A stretch of DNA of 64,000 nt, taken from contig NZ_CP107007.1 of assembly GCF_025725645.1 (NCBI RefSeq), positions 3,658,001 to 3,722,000 on the forward strand, read 5' to 3'. The translations under genes and the position numbers were made by a program. The stretch comes from Halomonas sp. GD1P12 (GTDB taxonomy: Bacteria > Pseudomonadota > Gammaproteobacteria > Pseudomonadales > Halomonadaceae). The notes under the pieces are model-generated. The model was not told the origin of the DNA and made no database searches. It saw only the letters and a list, made by a program, of their open reading frames with translations. This document shows, in pieces, positions 29,136 through 38,457 of the stretch (its first letter is position 1; each line of letters begins with the position of its first letter).

Positions 29136-29990
29136 GTGAGTCGCGCCCTGTTCGATGAAATGAGACGCCGCATGGAGCACTTTCGCCGCTCCGAACAAAA
29201 GGTCGCGCGGTTCGTGCTGCGAAACCCGGACGAAGTGATCCATATGCGCATCGTGGATCTCGCCACCGAGGCCGGCGTCAGCGAGCCCACGGTGGTGCGC
29301 TTTTGCCGGGCGCTGGGCTGCAACGGCTTTCAGGACTTCAAGCTTCAGCTAGCGCAGATGCTCGCCTCGGGCAGCCAGTTCGCCCAGTTCTCGATGAACG
29401 ATAGCGACTCGGTGGCGGAGTTCTCCCACAGCATTTTCGACTCCACCGTGGGGACGCTTCTATCGGTGCGCGACCGGCTCGACAACGAGGCGCTCGGCCG
29501 CGCGGTGAACGCGCTGGCGATGGCCAACCGGGTGGAGTTCTACGGCTTCGGCGCCTCCGGCGCGGTGGCGTTCGACGCCCAGCACAAGTTCTTTCGCCTG
29601 CAGATCTCGACCTCGGCCTACGCCGACCCGCACATGCAGAACATGTCGGCGGTCACGCTTACGGAGGGCGACGTGGTGGTGGCGATCTCGCAAACCGGGC
29701 GCACCCGGGCGCTGGTGGCGAGCGTGCGCCTGGCGCGCGAGGCCGGCGCTACGGTGATCGGCCTTTGCCCGAGCGAATCGCCGCTGGCAAGCGAGGTGAG
29801 CCTACCGCTCTACATCGACGTTCACGAAGACACCGAAATCTACACGCCCTTGAGCTCGCGCATCGCGCATCTCGTGCTGATCGACGTGCTGGCGGTGGGC
29901 GTGGCGAAAACGCGCGGGCCGAAGCTCGCCGAGCAGCTGAAGGCAGTGAAGAAGAGCTTGAACACACTGCGCTACCCGGAAGAGGGCTGA
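29136..29990 (+). CDS. hexR: RpiR-family regulator HexR
   Basis: A transcription factor of 284 residues controlling central carbon genes, with KDPG as the effector in studied gammaproteobacteria. The N-terminal helix-turn-helix (IVDLATEAGVSEPTVVRFCR at about 37-56) precedes a SIS sugar-phosphate domain (FYGFGASGAVAFDAQHKF, VVVAISQTGRTRALVASV). The start is GTG 29136 with AAAGGAG 6 bases upstream. In many relatives hexR adjoins zwf-pgl-edd; here it is isolated between a small protein gene and uvrD. I did not see a HexR palindrome in the 254-base upstream region. Confidence 0.88.
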   Translation: MSRALFDEMRRRMEHFRRSEQKVARFVLRNPDEVIHMRIVDLATEAGVSEPTVVRFCRALGCNGFQDFKLQLAQMLASGSQFAQFSMNDSDSVAEFSHSIFDSTVGTLLSVRDRLDNEALGRAVNALAMANRVEFYGFGASGAVAFDAQHKFFRLQISTSAYADPHMQNMSAVTLTEGDVVVAISQTGRTRALVASVRLAREAGATVIGLCPSESPLASEVSLPLYIDVHEDTEIYTPLSSRIAHLVLIDVLAVGVAKTRGPKLAEQLKAVKKSLNTLRYPEEG

Positions 29991-30077
29991 TCAAACCGCC
30001 CTCGCGCCACTGTATGGTCGTCCAGTGGCGGGGCTGTGCTAAACTACCCGCCCATTTGCAAACCGGCAGCGGCGACC

Positions 30078-32279
30078 ATGGATGACGTAACGGCGATTCT
30101 CGATCAGCTCAACCCCGCTCAGCGCGAGGCGGTCAGCGCCCCCCAGGGCAACCTTCTGGTGCTCGCCGGCGCGGGCTCGGGCAAGACCCGGGTGCTGGTA
30201 CATCGAATCGCCTGGCTAATGCAGGCCGAGGGCCTTTCGCCCTACGCGCTGCTCGCCGTCACCTTCACCAACAAGGCCGCGCGCGAGATGCGCACCCGCC
30301 TCGAGGCGCTGTTGGGCATCTCGATGCGCCATGTCTGGGTGGGCACCTTCCACTCCATCGCCCACCGGCTTCTGCGCACTCACTGGCAGGACGCCAGGCT
30401 CCCCCAGAACTTTCAGATCATCGATTCCGACGACCAGCTGCGGCTGATCAAGCGCCTGATCAAGGACTACAACGTCGACGATGAGCGCTTTCCGCCGCGC
30501 CAGGTGCAGGGCTTCATCTCCGGCTGCAAGGAGGAGGGGCTTCGCCCGCACCAGGTCAACGTCGACGGTGACGGCTATCTCGGTCAGATGGTCGAGCTCT
30601 ATGAGCGCTACCAGTTCACCTGTGAGCGCGGCGGCCTGGTCGATTTCGGCGAGCTGTTGCTTCGAAGCCTGGAGCTTCTGCGCGACAACCCGGCGCTTTT
30701 GAACCACTACCGCGAGCGCTTCGGCCACGTGCTGGTCGACGAGTTTCAGGACACCAACACCCTGCAGTACGCCTGGCTCAAGCTTTTGACCGGCCTGCAG
30801 ACGCCGATGACCGCGGTGGGCGACGACGACCAGTCGATCTACGGCTGGCGCGGGGCGAAGATCGAGAACATCCGCCGCTTCGAGGAGGAGTTCCCCGAGA
30901 CCAAAATCGTGCGGCTCGAGCAGAACTACCGCTCCACCAGCGCGATTCTCGACGCGGCCAACGCCTTGATCAGCCACAACAGCGAGCGCATGGGCAAGAA
31001 TTTGTGGACCGACGGCGTCGAAGGCGAGCCGATTTCGGTCTACGCCGGCTTCAATGATCTCGAAGAGGCGCGCTACATCGTCGATACCATCAAGGAGCGC
31101 GTCGACGAAGGCGTGAACCGGCGCGACGTGGCGATTTTGTATCGCTCCAATGCCCAGTCGCGGCTGATCGAGGAGACGCTGATCCGCCAGGGCATGCCGT
31201 ACCGCATCTACGGCGGCCACCGCTTCTACGAGCGTCTCGAGATCAAGAACGCGCTGGCCTACCTGCGCCTTTTACTCAACCGTGACGACGACGCCTCACT
31301 CGAGCGGGTGATCAACGTGCCCACGCGCGGCATCGGCACGCGCACCGTCGAGATCCTGCGCCACCGTGCGCGCCTTGAAAGCGTATCGCTCTGGCAGGCG
31401 CTGCACGACGCCCTCGGCGACGGCACGCTCAAGGGCCGGGCGGGCAACGCGGTGCAGGCATTCACCAACCTGATCGAGCAGCTCGATAACGATGCCGCGG
31501 GCCTCACCCTTCATGAGATCATCGATCATGTGATTGCCCATACCGGGCTCATCGAACATCACAAGAGCGAGCGCGGCGAGAAGGGCCAGGCGCGGGTCGA
31601 AAACCTGGAAGAACTGGTGACCGCCGCGCGCGCCTTTACTCAGGGCGATGCCTTTGAAACGCCAGAAGCGGGAGAAGGTATGACCGCGCTGGAGGCGTTT
31701 CTGTCCGAGGCCGCGCTCAACGCCGGCGACCACGAGGCCGAGGAGTTCGAGGACAGCGTGCAGCTGATGACGCTGCACTCCGCCAAGGGCCTCGAGTTTC
31801 CGGTGGTGTTCATCGCCGGTGTGGAAGAAGGGCTGTTCCCGCACAAGATGTCCGTCGAAGAACCGGGGCGCCTGGAGGAGGAGCGCCGGCTCTGCTACGT
31901 CGGCGTGACCCGTGCCATGCAGAAGCTCTATCTTACCCACGCCGAAACGCGGCGGCTGCACGGCAAGGAAGTGTTCCCGCGCCCGTCGCGCTTTTTGCGC
32001 GAATTGCCGGCGCAGCTTCTGGAAGAGGTGCGCCTGCGCGGCCATGTCTCGCGCCCGGTGACCGCGCAAGCGCGCCCCAGCTACGCGCAAACCTCGATCG
32101 AGTCCGACGGCGAGCTGCCCGAGCTGCATATCGGTCAGCGCGTCAGCCACCCGGTGTTCGGCGAGGGCATGATCTTGAACGCCGAAGGTCAGGGGGCGCG
32201 GGCGCGGGTGCAGGTGAGCTTCGAAGGCGAAGGCGATAAGTGGCTGGTACTGGGCTTTGCCAAGCTCACCCCCCTTTAG
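30078..32279 (+). CDS. uvrD: DNA helicase II UvrD
   Basis: A superfamily 1 3'-5' DNA helicase of 733 residues acting in nucleotide excision and mismatch repair. Helicase motifs appear in order: Walker A LAGAGSGKTRVL (about 30), TFTNKAAREM, Walker B VDEFQDTN (about 221), GDDDQSIYGWRGA, QNYRSTSAIL, TLHSAKGLEFPVVF and VGVTRAMQKLYLTHA. A C-terminal Tudor-like segment (HPVFGEGMILN) ends the protein, as in UvrD/PcrA. The start at 30078 (MDDVTAIL) is favoured over the upstream ATG at 30036. Confidence 0.94.
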   Translation: MDDVTAILDQLNPAQREAVSAPQGNLLVLAGAGSGKTRVLVHRIAWLMQAEGLSPYALLAVTFTNKAAREMRTRLEALLGISMRHVWVGTFHSIAHRLLRTHWQDARLPQNFQIIDSDDQLRLIKRLIKDYNVDDERFPPRQVQGFISGCKEEGLRPHQVNVDGDGYLGQMVELYERYQFTCERGGLVDFGELLLRSLELLRDNPALLNHYRERFGHVLVDEFQDTNTLQYAWLKLLTGLQTPMTAVGDDDQSIYGWRGAKIENIRRFEEEFPETKIVRLEQNYRSTSAILDAANALISHNSERMGKNLWTDGVEGEPISVYAGFNDLEEARYIVDTIKERVDEGVNRRDVAILYRSNAQSRLIEETLIRQGMPYRIYGGHRFYERLEIKNALAYLRLLLNRDDDASLERVINVPTRGIGTRTVEILRHRARLESVSLWQALHDALGDGTLKGRAGNAVQAFTNLIEQLDNDAAGLTLHEIIDHVIAHTGLIEHHKSERGEKGQARVENLEELVTAARAFTQGDAFETPEAGEGMTALEAFLSEAALNAGDHEAEEFEDSVQLMTLHSAKGLEFPVVFIAGVEEGLFPHKMSVEEPGRLEEERRLCYVGVTRAMQKLYLTHAETRRLHGKEVFPRPSRFLRELPAQLLEEVRLRGHVSRPVTAQARPSYAQTSIESDGELPELHIGQRVSHPVFGEGMILNAEGQGARARVQVSFEGEGDKWLVLGFAKLTPL

Positions 32280-32378
32280 GCTAACTTGCCCAGCAAAACC
32301 GGTTTGGCGCATACTCGGCTGGGATGCTTGCGCTCAGGTGCAACTATAAAAAAACAGATTCTGTGGAGAAATTCCTTC

Positions 32379-33467
32379 ATGCAACGCCGTCAATTCATCA
32401 AGACCGCCGGTTTCGGGGCCGCCGGTGTCGCCGCCGCTCCCTTCGTGAGCACCGCCCAGGCTCAGGAAACCTACACCTGGGACATGGTCACGTCCTGGCC
32501 GAAAAACTTCCCGGCGCTGGGCACCGGCGCCAACGATTTTGCCCGCCGAGTGGAAGAGCTCTCCAACGGGCGCATGCGTATTCGCGTGCACGGCGCCGGC
32601 GAGCTGGTGCCGGCGCTCGAGGTGTTCGACGCGGTGTCCGCCGGCACCGCCGAAATGGGCCACTCCACGCCCTACTACTGGCGCGGCAAGGTGGCGGCGT
32701 CGCAGTTCTTCACCGCCGTGCCGTTTGGCATGACCACCACCGAGATGAACGCCTGGATCTACCACGGCGGCGGCCAGGAGCTGTGGGACGAGGTGTACGC
32801 CAACCATAACCTCAAGCCCTTCGCCGTGGGCAACACCGGTCCACAGATGGCCGGCTGGTTCAAAAAAGAGATCAACTCGCTCGAGGACATGCAGGGTTTG
32901 CGTCTGCGCCTGCCCGGGCTTGCCGGCGAAGCGATGAACGCCATCGGCGTGAGCACCGTGACCCTGCCGGGCTCGGAAATCTTCACATCACTGCAAACCG
33001 GCGTGCTCGACGCCGCGGACTGGGTCGGCCCCTACAATGACCTGGCCTTCGGCCTGCACCAGGTGGCGGACTACTACTACACCACGGTGTGGAACGAGCC
33101 CTGCGCGCTGGTCGAAAGCTTCATCAACCTGGATGCCTGGAACGAGCTGCCGGAAGATCTGCAGGCGGTCATTCGCGAAGCGGCGCGGGCCTCCAACCTG
33201 GCCATGTTCACCGAGTTCGCCTTCCATAACGCCCAGGCGCTGGAAACGCTGGTCGACGAGCACGGCGTCGAGCTTCGCACCTTCCCGGACGACGTCATGC
33301 AGGCGCTTTATGAGGCGACCCGCGAGGTGATTCAGACCCAGACCGAAAACGACGAAGAGTCGCGCCGCGTCTACGAATCCTACTCGGCGTTCCAACAGCT
33401 GATGCGCCCGTTCAGCGACATCGGCGAGTACGCCTACTTCAAGGGCCGCGACAGCATCGGCGCGTAG
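32379..33467 (+). CDS. Tat-exported TRAP solute-binding protein, TakP-like (orphan)
   Basis: A DctP-family protein of 362 residues related to the alpha-keto-acid binder TakP. The N-terminus has a twin-arginine signal (RRQFIKTAGFGAAG), so it is probably exported folded. Binding-site segments TWDMVTSWPKNFPALG, YYWRGK and DAADWVGPYND match the TakP group, in which ligand binds with a cation. GTGGAGAA precedes the start at 32379. No dctQ or dctM is next to it: uvrD lies upstream and a terminator then a thioesterase downstream. A 2-oxo acid ligand is inferred from family only. Confidence 0.85.
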   Translation: MQRRQFIKTAGFGAAGVAAAPFVSTAQAQETYTWDMVTSWPKNFPALGTGANDFARRVEELSNGRMRIRVHGAGELVPALEVFDAVSAGTAEMGHSTPYYWRGKVAASQFFTAVPFGMTTTEMNAWIYHGGGQELWDEVYANHNLKPFAVGNTGPQMAGWFKKEINSLEDMQGLRLRLPGLAGEAMNAIGVSTVTLPGSEIFTSLQTGVLDAADWVGPYNDLAFGLHQVADYYYTTVWNEPCALVESFINLDAWNELPEDLQAVIREAARASNLAMFTEFAFHNAQALETLVDEHGVELRTFPDDVMQALYEATREVIQTQTENDEESRRVYESYSAFQQLMRPFSDIGEYAYFKGRDSIGA

Positions 33468-33495
33468 CGCTTTCAGCGTTCAATGATGTCAATGC

Positions 33496-33518
33496 AAGGG
33501 CGCTCAGGCGCCCTTTTC
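33496..33518 (+). terminator. Terminator of the TakP-like gene
   Basis: An 8-bp stem AAGGGCGC / GCGCCCTT with a TCAG loop and a short T-rich tail. Confidence 0.75.
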
Positions 33519-33544
33519 TCATTTGTTAGGGTAAAAGCGACGCG

Positions 33545-33970
33545 TTAAAGCTCGTTAGTCGCATGCACCGCGCGAATGCGGCCGTTGTCGTCAAGGGCGA
33601 CGACGACGAAGCGCGCCTCGGTCACCTTCTGGCGCTCATTGAGGGTGCGCCCCAGGGGCGGTCTGACCCACACCTCGACGTCGATCTTGATCGAACTGTG
33701 GCCGATCTCCTTGACCTGGGTGTACACGCTGACGGTGGCGCCCACGCGCACCGGGCTCAAAAAATCCATCGATTCGATCGCCACCGTCGCGGTGCGCCCG
33801 CCGGCCTCGCGCCCAGCGGCAAGCTCCGCGGCCTGGTCCATTTGATTGACCAGCCAGCCGCCGGGAATATCGCCGTAAAGATTGGTCTCCTGGCGCGACG
33901 CCAGTAGCTTCAACGTCAGCTGCCCAAGCGGGGCAGGCACGTCGTCCAGATCGTGTTCAAGGGGTGTCAT
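33545..33970 (-). CDS. YciA-like acyl-CoA thioesterase (hotdog fold)
   Basis: A single hotdog-domain thioesterase of 141 residues. The signature ETNLYGDIPGGWLVNQMDQAAELAA (cited in two parts: ETNLYGDIPGGWLV, then NQMDQAAELAA) matches the YciA/BACH acyl-CoA hydrolase pattern, followed by VAIESMDFLSPVRVGATVSV. Such enzymes cleave short and medium acyl-CoA esters in the cytoplasm. It is divergent from pstS and convergent with the TakP-like gene; no functional link is evident. Confidence 0.85.
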   Translation of the reverse strand: MTPLEHDLDDVPAPLGQLTLKLLASRQETNLYGDIPGGWLVNQMDQAAELAAGREAGGRTATVAIESMDFLSPVRVGATVSVYTQVKEIGHSSIKIDVEVWVRPPLGRTLNERQKVTEARFVVVALDDNGRIRAVHATNEL

Positions 33971-34102
33971 GGTCGGGTCACTTCGGGGGCTTGTTGTTGT
34001 CGAATGTCGCGTGGCATATCGTGGTGACGTATGTTTGTAACAGGAAAGGGTAACGATGATGTGTTACTCAACGGCGTCAGTTAATCACAAGAGGTGGTGC
34101 GT

Positions 34103-35041
34103 TTGAAGAGTTGCAGAAGCAGGCCCGCCAGGATTGTCGCGGCGCTTCTCACGGGTGGGCTTTTATGGCTCGCCACGCCTGCCGCCTGGGCGGCGCCGAT
34201 CACCGGCACCCTGGGTGCGACCGGCTCGGACACCATGGCGAGTCTGGTGCTGCGCTGGGGAGAGGCGCTGGCCGCGCGTCATCCGGGCATCACCATGCAG
34301 CTACAGGCCGGCGGCTCCTCCATTGCCGCGGCGGCGCTGGTGGCGGGGACCACGCGCCTGGCGCCCATGTCGCGCCCGCTGAGCCGCGCCGAGCGCGAAC
34401 GCTTCGAGCAGCGCTACGGCTACCCGCCCCGGGAGCTTCGTGTGGCTCGGGACGCGCTGGTGGTGGTGGTGCATCGCCACAACCCGTTGCGCGCGATCAC
34501 GCGGCAAACCCTGGACGCCCTTTTCTCCAGCACGCTGGCCTGCGGTGGCGAGGCGCCGATTCGCCGCTGGGACGACCTCCCCCAGCCGCTCGACTGGCCC
34601 TTTGGCCACATAGCGCTTCACGGGCGCAACCAGGCCTCCGGCACGTTCGATCTGTTTCGCCAGCGCGCACTGTGTGGCGGGCGCTTTCGCGCGGACATCA
34701 GCGAGTACCCCGGCTCATCGGCGGTCATCGCCGCGGTAGGCAGCGCGCCGAACGCGGTGGGCTACAGCGGCTATCACCACCTGACGCCGATGGTTCGCGC
34801 GTTGGCCCTGGTCAACGCCGAAGGTGAGGCCATCGCCCCCACCCCGGAGACGATTCAAAGCGGCGAGTACCCGCTGGCGCGCAATTTATACCTGTATGTG
34901 AACGCGGCGCCGGACACGCCGCTGCCCCCCGCCGAGCGCGCCTTCATCGAACTGATCCTGTCCGATGAGGGCCAGCAGATCGTGCGCGCGGCGGGGTTCG
35001 TGCCCTTGGCGGACGAGGCGCTCGAGGTGTCACAAAACTGA
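34103..35041 (+). CDS. pstS: Phosphate-binding protein PstS
   Basis: The periplasmic phosphate receptor of the Pst ABC transporter, about 312 residues. A signal peptide ends near AAWAAP, followed by TLGATGSDTMASLVLRWGE and, later, HGRNQASGTFDLFRQ, the PstS phosphate loop region. The likely start is TTG at 34103, as GAGG lies 8 bases upstream; GTG codons at 34094 and 34097 lack such a site. A PHO box overlaps its 3' end. I found no convincing PHO box upstream of it. Confidence 0.88.
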   Translation: MKSCRSRPARIVAALLTGGLLWLATPAAWAAPITGTLGATGSDTMASLVLRWGEALAARHPGITMQLQAGGSSIAAAALVAGTTRLAPMSRPLSRAERERFEQRYGYPPRELRVARDALVVVVHRHNPLRAITRQTLDALFSSTLACGGEAPIRRWDDLPQPLDWPFGHIALHGRNQASGTFDLFRQRALCGGRFRADISEYPGSSAVIAAVGSAPNAVGYSGYHHLTPMVRALALVNAEGEAIAPTPETIQSGEYPLARNLYLYVNAAPDTPLPPAERAFIELILSDEGQQIVRAAGFVPLADEALEVSQN

Positions 35042-35044
35042 CAT
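35027..35044 (+). promoter_or_regulatory. PHO box at the pstS 3' end, driving pstC
   Basis: GTGTCACAAAACTGACAT matches 15 of 18 bases of the E. coli PHO-box consensus CTGTCATAAAACTGTCAT and resembles the box upstream of phoB. A further TGACC follows 11 bases later. It spans the pstS stop and lies 79 bases before pstC, so pstCAB-phoU probably has its own PhoB-dependent promoter, with a possible -10 TACGCT at 35054. Confidence 0.65.
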
Positions 35045-35122
35045 GAAAATGACCTACGCTAGTCAACGTTGGATGCCTGGTTGGCATACCGATACCCTCT
35101 TGCTCCCTTTTATGATGTCGTT

Positions 35123-36232
35123 ATGACGCCACCTTCCTCGGCCCCCTCGTCACTTCGAACGCTCAAGGATCGAATCGCCACCGGCTTGATCACCGCGGCG
35201 GGCATCGGCGTGCTGCTGGCGATTCTCGCCATCGGCGTGTTTCTGGTGTGGGAGACGCTGCCGCTTCTGACCCGCTTCGAGTCACTTTCGCTGGAAACGC
35301 TGTCCCCCCTGGCCTGGGGCACGCTCAAGGCAGCCATCGCCGCGCTGGTACTGGCGGTGCCGGTGGCGCTGGGCGCGGCGATTTTTTCGGCGCTGTTCAT
35401 GACCGACCGACTGCGCGCGCGCATCAAGCCGAGTCTTGAGCTGATGGAAGCGGTACCCGGCGTGGTGATCGGGTTCGTGGCCGGGCTGGTGCTGGCGCCC
35501 TGGGTCGAGCGTCATCTCGCCAGCACCCTTGCGCTGTTATTGTGGCTGCCGCTGTCGGCGGGTCTTGCTGGCATTCTTTGGCACCTGGCGCCGAAGGCGC
35601 TGCGCCGGACGCTGTCGCTTGAAAGCGCGGGGCTTTGGCTGCTGCCCTGGATTGCCGCCATGGCGGCGCTGGCGCTTTGGGCGGCGCCGCTTTTGGAGCA
35701 GCATTGGCTGGGTAGTGACCTGGCCACGTTTCTGGATCGGCGCTTTGGCATCGACTACACCACTCGCAACACGTTGATCGTCGGGCTGGCGATGGGCTTT
35801 GCGATCATTCCGAGCGTTTATTCGCTGGCCGAGGACGCGCTTTACGATATTCCCAGGCCACTGATGGAAGGCGCCCAGGCGCTCGGCGCCAGCCGCTGGC
35901 AGGCGCTTTGGAAAGTGGCGCTACCCATGGCCGGGCCGGGCATTTTCTCGGCGGTGATGATCGGCGCCGGGCGCGCCGTGGGCGAAACCATGATCGTGCT
36001 GATGGCGAGCAGCAACGCCGCGCTGATGAGCGCAAGCCTTTTTGAGGGGCTGCGCTCGTTTTCCGCAGCGATCGCCATCGAGCTTCCCGAGGCGCCGCCG
36101 GATGGGCAAACCTACCATCTTCTGATCTTAGCGGCACTGGTCCTGTTTCTCTTCACCTTTTTGGTCAACACTCTGGCCGAGGTCGTCCGCCAGCGCCTGC
36201 GCCGCCGCTATCAGCGGCTGGGAGGCGCCTGA
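35123..36232 (+). CDS. pstC: Phosphate ABC transporter permease PstC
   Basis: An inner-membrane permease of 369 residues, somewhat longer than E. coli PstC (319). About six hydrophobic segments and the binding-protein-dependent permease loop EGAQALGASRWQALWKVALP (about 251-270) are visible. An extra loop around residues 190-215 (WLGSDLATFLDRRFGIDYTT) accounts for the length. The start at 35123 is weakly supported by its ribosome binding site. The stop and the pstA start overlap (TGATG). Confidence 0.9.
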   Translation: MTPPSSAPSSLRTLKDRIATGLITAAGIGVLLAILAIGVFLVWETLPLLTRFESLSLETLSPLAWGTLKAAIAALVLAVPVALGAAIFSALFMTDRLRARIKPSLELMEAVPGVVIGFVAGLVLAPWVERHLASTLALLLWLPLSAGLAGILWHLAPKALRRTLSLESAGLWLLPWIAAMAALALWAAPLLEQHWLGSDLATFLDRRFGIDYTTRNTLIVGLAMGFAIIPSVYSLAEDALYDIPRPLMEGAQALGASRWQALWKVALPMAGPGIFSAVMIGAGRAVGETMIVLMASSNAALMSASLFEGLRSFSAAIAIELPEAPPDGQTYHLLILAALVLFLFTFLVNTLAEVVRQRLRRRYQRLGGA

Positions 36233-37632
36233 TGTCGCGCCCTACTCACCGCCGCCGATGGCCCGGCGACGCGCTCTGGGCTTGGCTTTGCGCCGGGTGC
36301 GTGGCGCTGTCGCTGTTCATGCTGGCCACGCTGCTGACACTTCTCACCGTCAAGGGGTTGGGCCATTTCTGGCCGGCAACCCTCGAGGAAGTCACGCTGG
36401 GCTCCGGCGAGCAGCTGATCGGCCAGCCACTGCGCGAGGCGCCGATGCCCACCGGCAATGCCACCGAGCGGCTTTATTTCACCGGCAACCGGGAACTGAC
36501 CGGCGCCGACTGGCGCTGGGTAGGCCTTGACGAGATCGTAAGCGTTGCGACCCCGACAGACGTGATTCGTCTGGAGCGTAGCCCCTGGGGGGACTTCATC
36601 GGCCGGCTCATCGCGCTGGAGCTCGACGGCGAGCGTCTCACCGGCGCCGCGGCTTTCGAGCGCATTAGCCAGGTGCTTGCGCTACCGCCTTCTGAGCGCG
36701 AGGGCGAACTGGTGCTGCTCTCACCAGGCGGGCGCGGGCTCGTTCAGCCGCTGTCCGGGGTGAACACCTTCGTGGCACCGAATGCGCTCTCGATAGGGGA
36801 AAAAATTGCGATCTGGGGTCAGGGCGTGTGGCGCTTTCTCAGCGAAGGCCCGCGCGCGGCCAATACCGGCGGCGGCGTGTGGCCGGCGATTTTCGGCACG
36901 CTGTTGATGGTCATATTGATGTCGGTGATCGTGACGCCCTTTGGCGTGCTGGCGGCGGTTTATCTCAACGAGATCGCTCACCAGAACCGCTTGACCCGGC
37001 TGGTGCGCATCGGCGTGCGCAACCTCGCCGGCGTTCCCTCGATCGTCTACGGCGTGTTTGGCTTGGGGGTGTTCGTGTATGGGGTGGGCGGCTCGCTCGA
37101 TCAGTGGTTTTTCGACGACGCATTGCCCTCGCCGACCTTCGGCACCGGCGGGCTTTTATGGGCGTCGCTGACGCTGGCACTGCTGACCCTGCCAGTCGTG
37201 ATCGTGGCGACCGAAGAGGGGCTTGCGCGCATTCCCGACGCCCAGCGCGAAGGCGCCGTGGCGCTGGGCGCCACGCGCCTGGAGATGCTCACGCGCATCG
37301 TGCTGCCCATGGCGACCCCTGCCATGCTGACCGGTGTGATCCTCGCGGTGGCTCGCGCCGCCGGTGAGGTGGCGCCGCTGATGCTGGTGGGCGTGGCCAA
37401 GCTCGCCCCGCAAATGCCGCTGGACGGGGAGTTTCCTTACCTGCACCTTGAGCGCAAGTTCATGCACCTTGGCTATCATCTATTCGATAGTGCCTTTCAC
37501 GGCGACGACGTCGAGGCGGCGATTCCGCTGGTCTACGCCACGGCGCTATTGCTGGTGCTGATCGTGCTGGTGCTTAACTTAACTGCCATATTCCTGCGTC
37601 ATTATTTACGCCGACAGCGAGGAGAGTCATGA
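36232..37632 (+). CDS. pstA: Phosphate ABC transporter permease PstA, long form
   Basis: The second Pst permease, 466 residues against about 296 in E. coli. A first membrane helix at about 15-40 is followed by a soluble, presumably periplasmic segment of about 170 residues (roughly 45-215), then the standard transporter core with [20 protein letters not shown] in the coupling loop. Long PstA forms are known in Pseudomonas relatives. It overlaps pstB in ATGA. Confidence 0.9.
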   Translation: MSRPTHRRRWPGDALWAWLCAGCVALSLFMLATLLTLLTVKGLGHFWPATLEEVTLGSGEQLIGQPLREAPMPTGNATERLYFTGNRELTGADWRWVGLDEIVSVATPTDVIRLERSPWGDFIGRLIALELDGERLTGAAAFERISQVLALPPSEREGELVLLSPGGRGLVQPLSGVNTFVAPNALSIGEKIAIWGQGVWRFLSEGPRAANTGGGVWPAIFGTLLMVILMSVIVTPFGVLAAVYLNEIAHQNRLTRLVRIGVRNLAGVPSIVYGVFGLGVFVYGVGGSLDQWFFDDALPSPTFGTGGLLWASLTLALLTLPVVIVATEEGLARIPDAQREGAVALGATRLEMLTRIVLPMATPAMLTGVILAVARAAGEVAPLMLVGVAKLAPQMPLDGEFPYLHLERKFMHLGYHLFDSAFHGDDVEAAIPLVYATALLLVLIVLVLNLTAIFLRHYLRRQRGES

Positions 37633-38432
37633 ACGCGCCCCTGAACGACGCGCCGCCGGTGGTCACCTTTCCCGTCGAGCAGCGCTGCCTGAACGTCGAG
37701 GCGTTTAGCCTGGCCTACGGTCACAAGCCGGCGCTCAAGGCGCTCACCCTCGAGGTGCCGCGCCACCGGGTGACTGCGTTCATCGGGCCGTCGGGCTGTG
37801 GCAAGTCGTCGCTTTTGCGCGCGTTCAATCGGCTGCACGATCTCAACGAAAACGCGGCGCACCAGGGCCGCATTCAGCTGGAAGGCGATGACATTTACGC
37901 GCCGAATCTCAACGTCAGCGAGCTTCGCCGCCGGGTCGGCATGGTATTTCAAAGCCCCAACCCCTTCCCGATGTCGATCTACGAGAACGTGGCGTTCGGC
38001 CTGCGTCTGGAGCGGCGCCTGCCCAAGCGCCAGCGCGACGACATCATCGAATGGGCGCTCACCGCCGCGGCGCTGTGGGACGAAGTCAAGGATCAGCTGC
38101 ACCGCTCGGCGTGGCAGCTCTCCGGCGGCCAGCAGCAGCGGCTGGTGATCGCGCGCACGTTGGCGGTCAAGCCGGAGGTGCTGCTGCTCGACGAGCCGGC
38201 CTCGGCGCTGGACCCGATCTCCACGCTCAAGATCGAGGAGCTGATACGCAATCTCAAAAACGAGCTGACGCTGATCCTGGTGACCCACAACATGCAGCAG
38301 GCCGCGCGGGTCTCGGACTACACCGCCTTTCTACACAGCGGCGAGCTCGTTGAATACGGCCCGACCGACCAGGTTTTCACCAACCCCCAACGACCGCGTA
38401 CCGAAAACTACATTACCGGCCGGGTCATTTGA
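37629..38432 (+). CDS. pstB: Phosphate ABC transporter ATP-binding protein PstB
   Basis: The ATPase of the phosphate importer, 267 residues. Walker [17 protein letters not shown] (about 56), the Q-loop [17 protein letters not shown], the signature [16 protein letters not shown] (about 162) and Walker [15 protein letters not shown] are all intact. It is coupled to pstA by a four-base overlap and followed by phoU after 25 bases. Confidence 0.95.
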   Translation: MNAPLNDAPPVVTFPVEQRCLNVEAFSLAYGHKPALKALTLEVPRHRVTAFIGPSGCGKSSLLRAFNRLHDLNENAAHQGRIQLEGDDIYAPNLNVSELRRRVGMVFQSPNPFPMSIYENVAFGLRLERRLPKRQRDDIIEWALTAAALWDEVKDQLHRSAWQLSGGQQQRLVIARTLAVKPEVLLLDEPASALDPISTLKIEELIRNLKNELTLILVTHNMQQAARVSDYTAFLHSGELVEYGPTDQVFTNPQRPRTENYITGRVI

Positions 38433-38457
38433 CCCACCCGACCCTCAGGAGGGCTCG

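Noticed and set aside
34021..34070. Repeated GTAAC/GTTAC before pstS as a PHO box
   Set aside because: The spacing is 13 rather than 11 bases and the half-sites depart from TGTCA, so it is not called.
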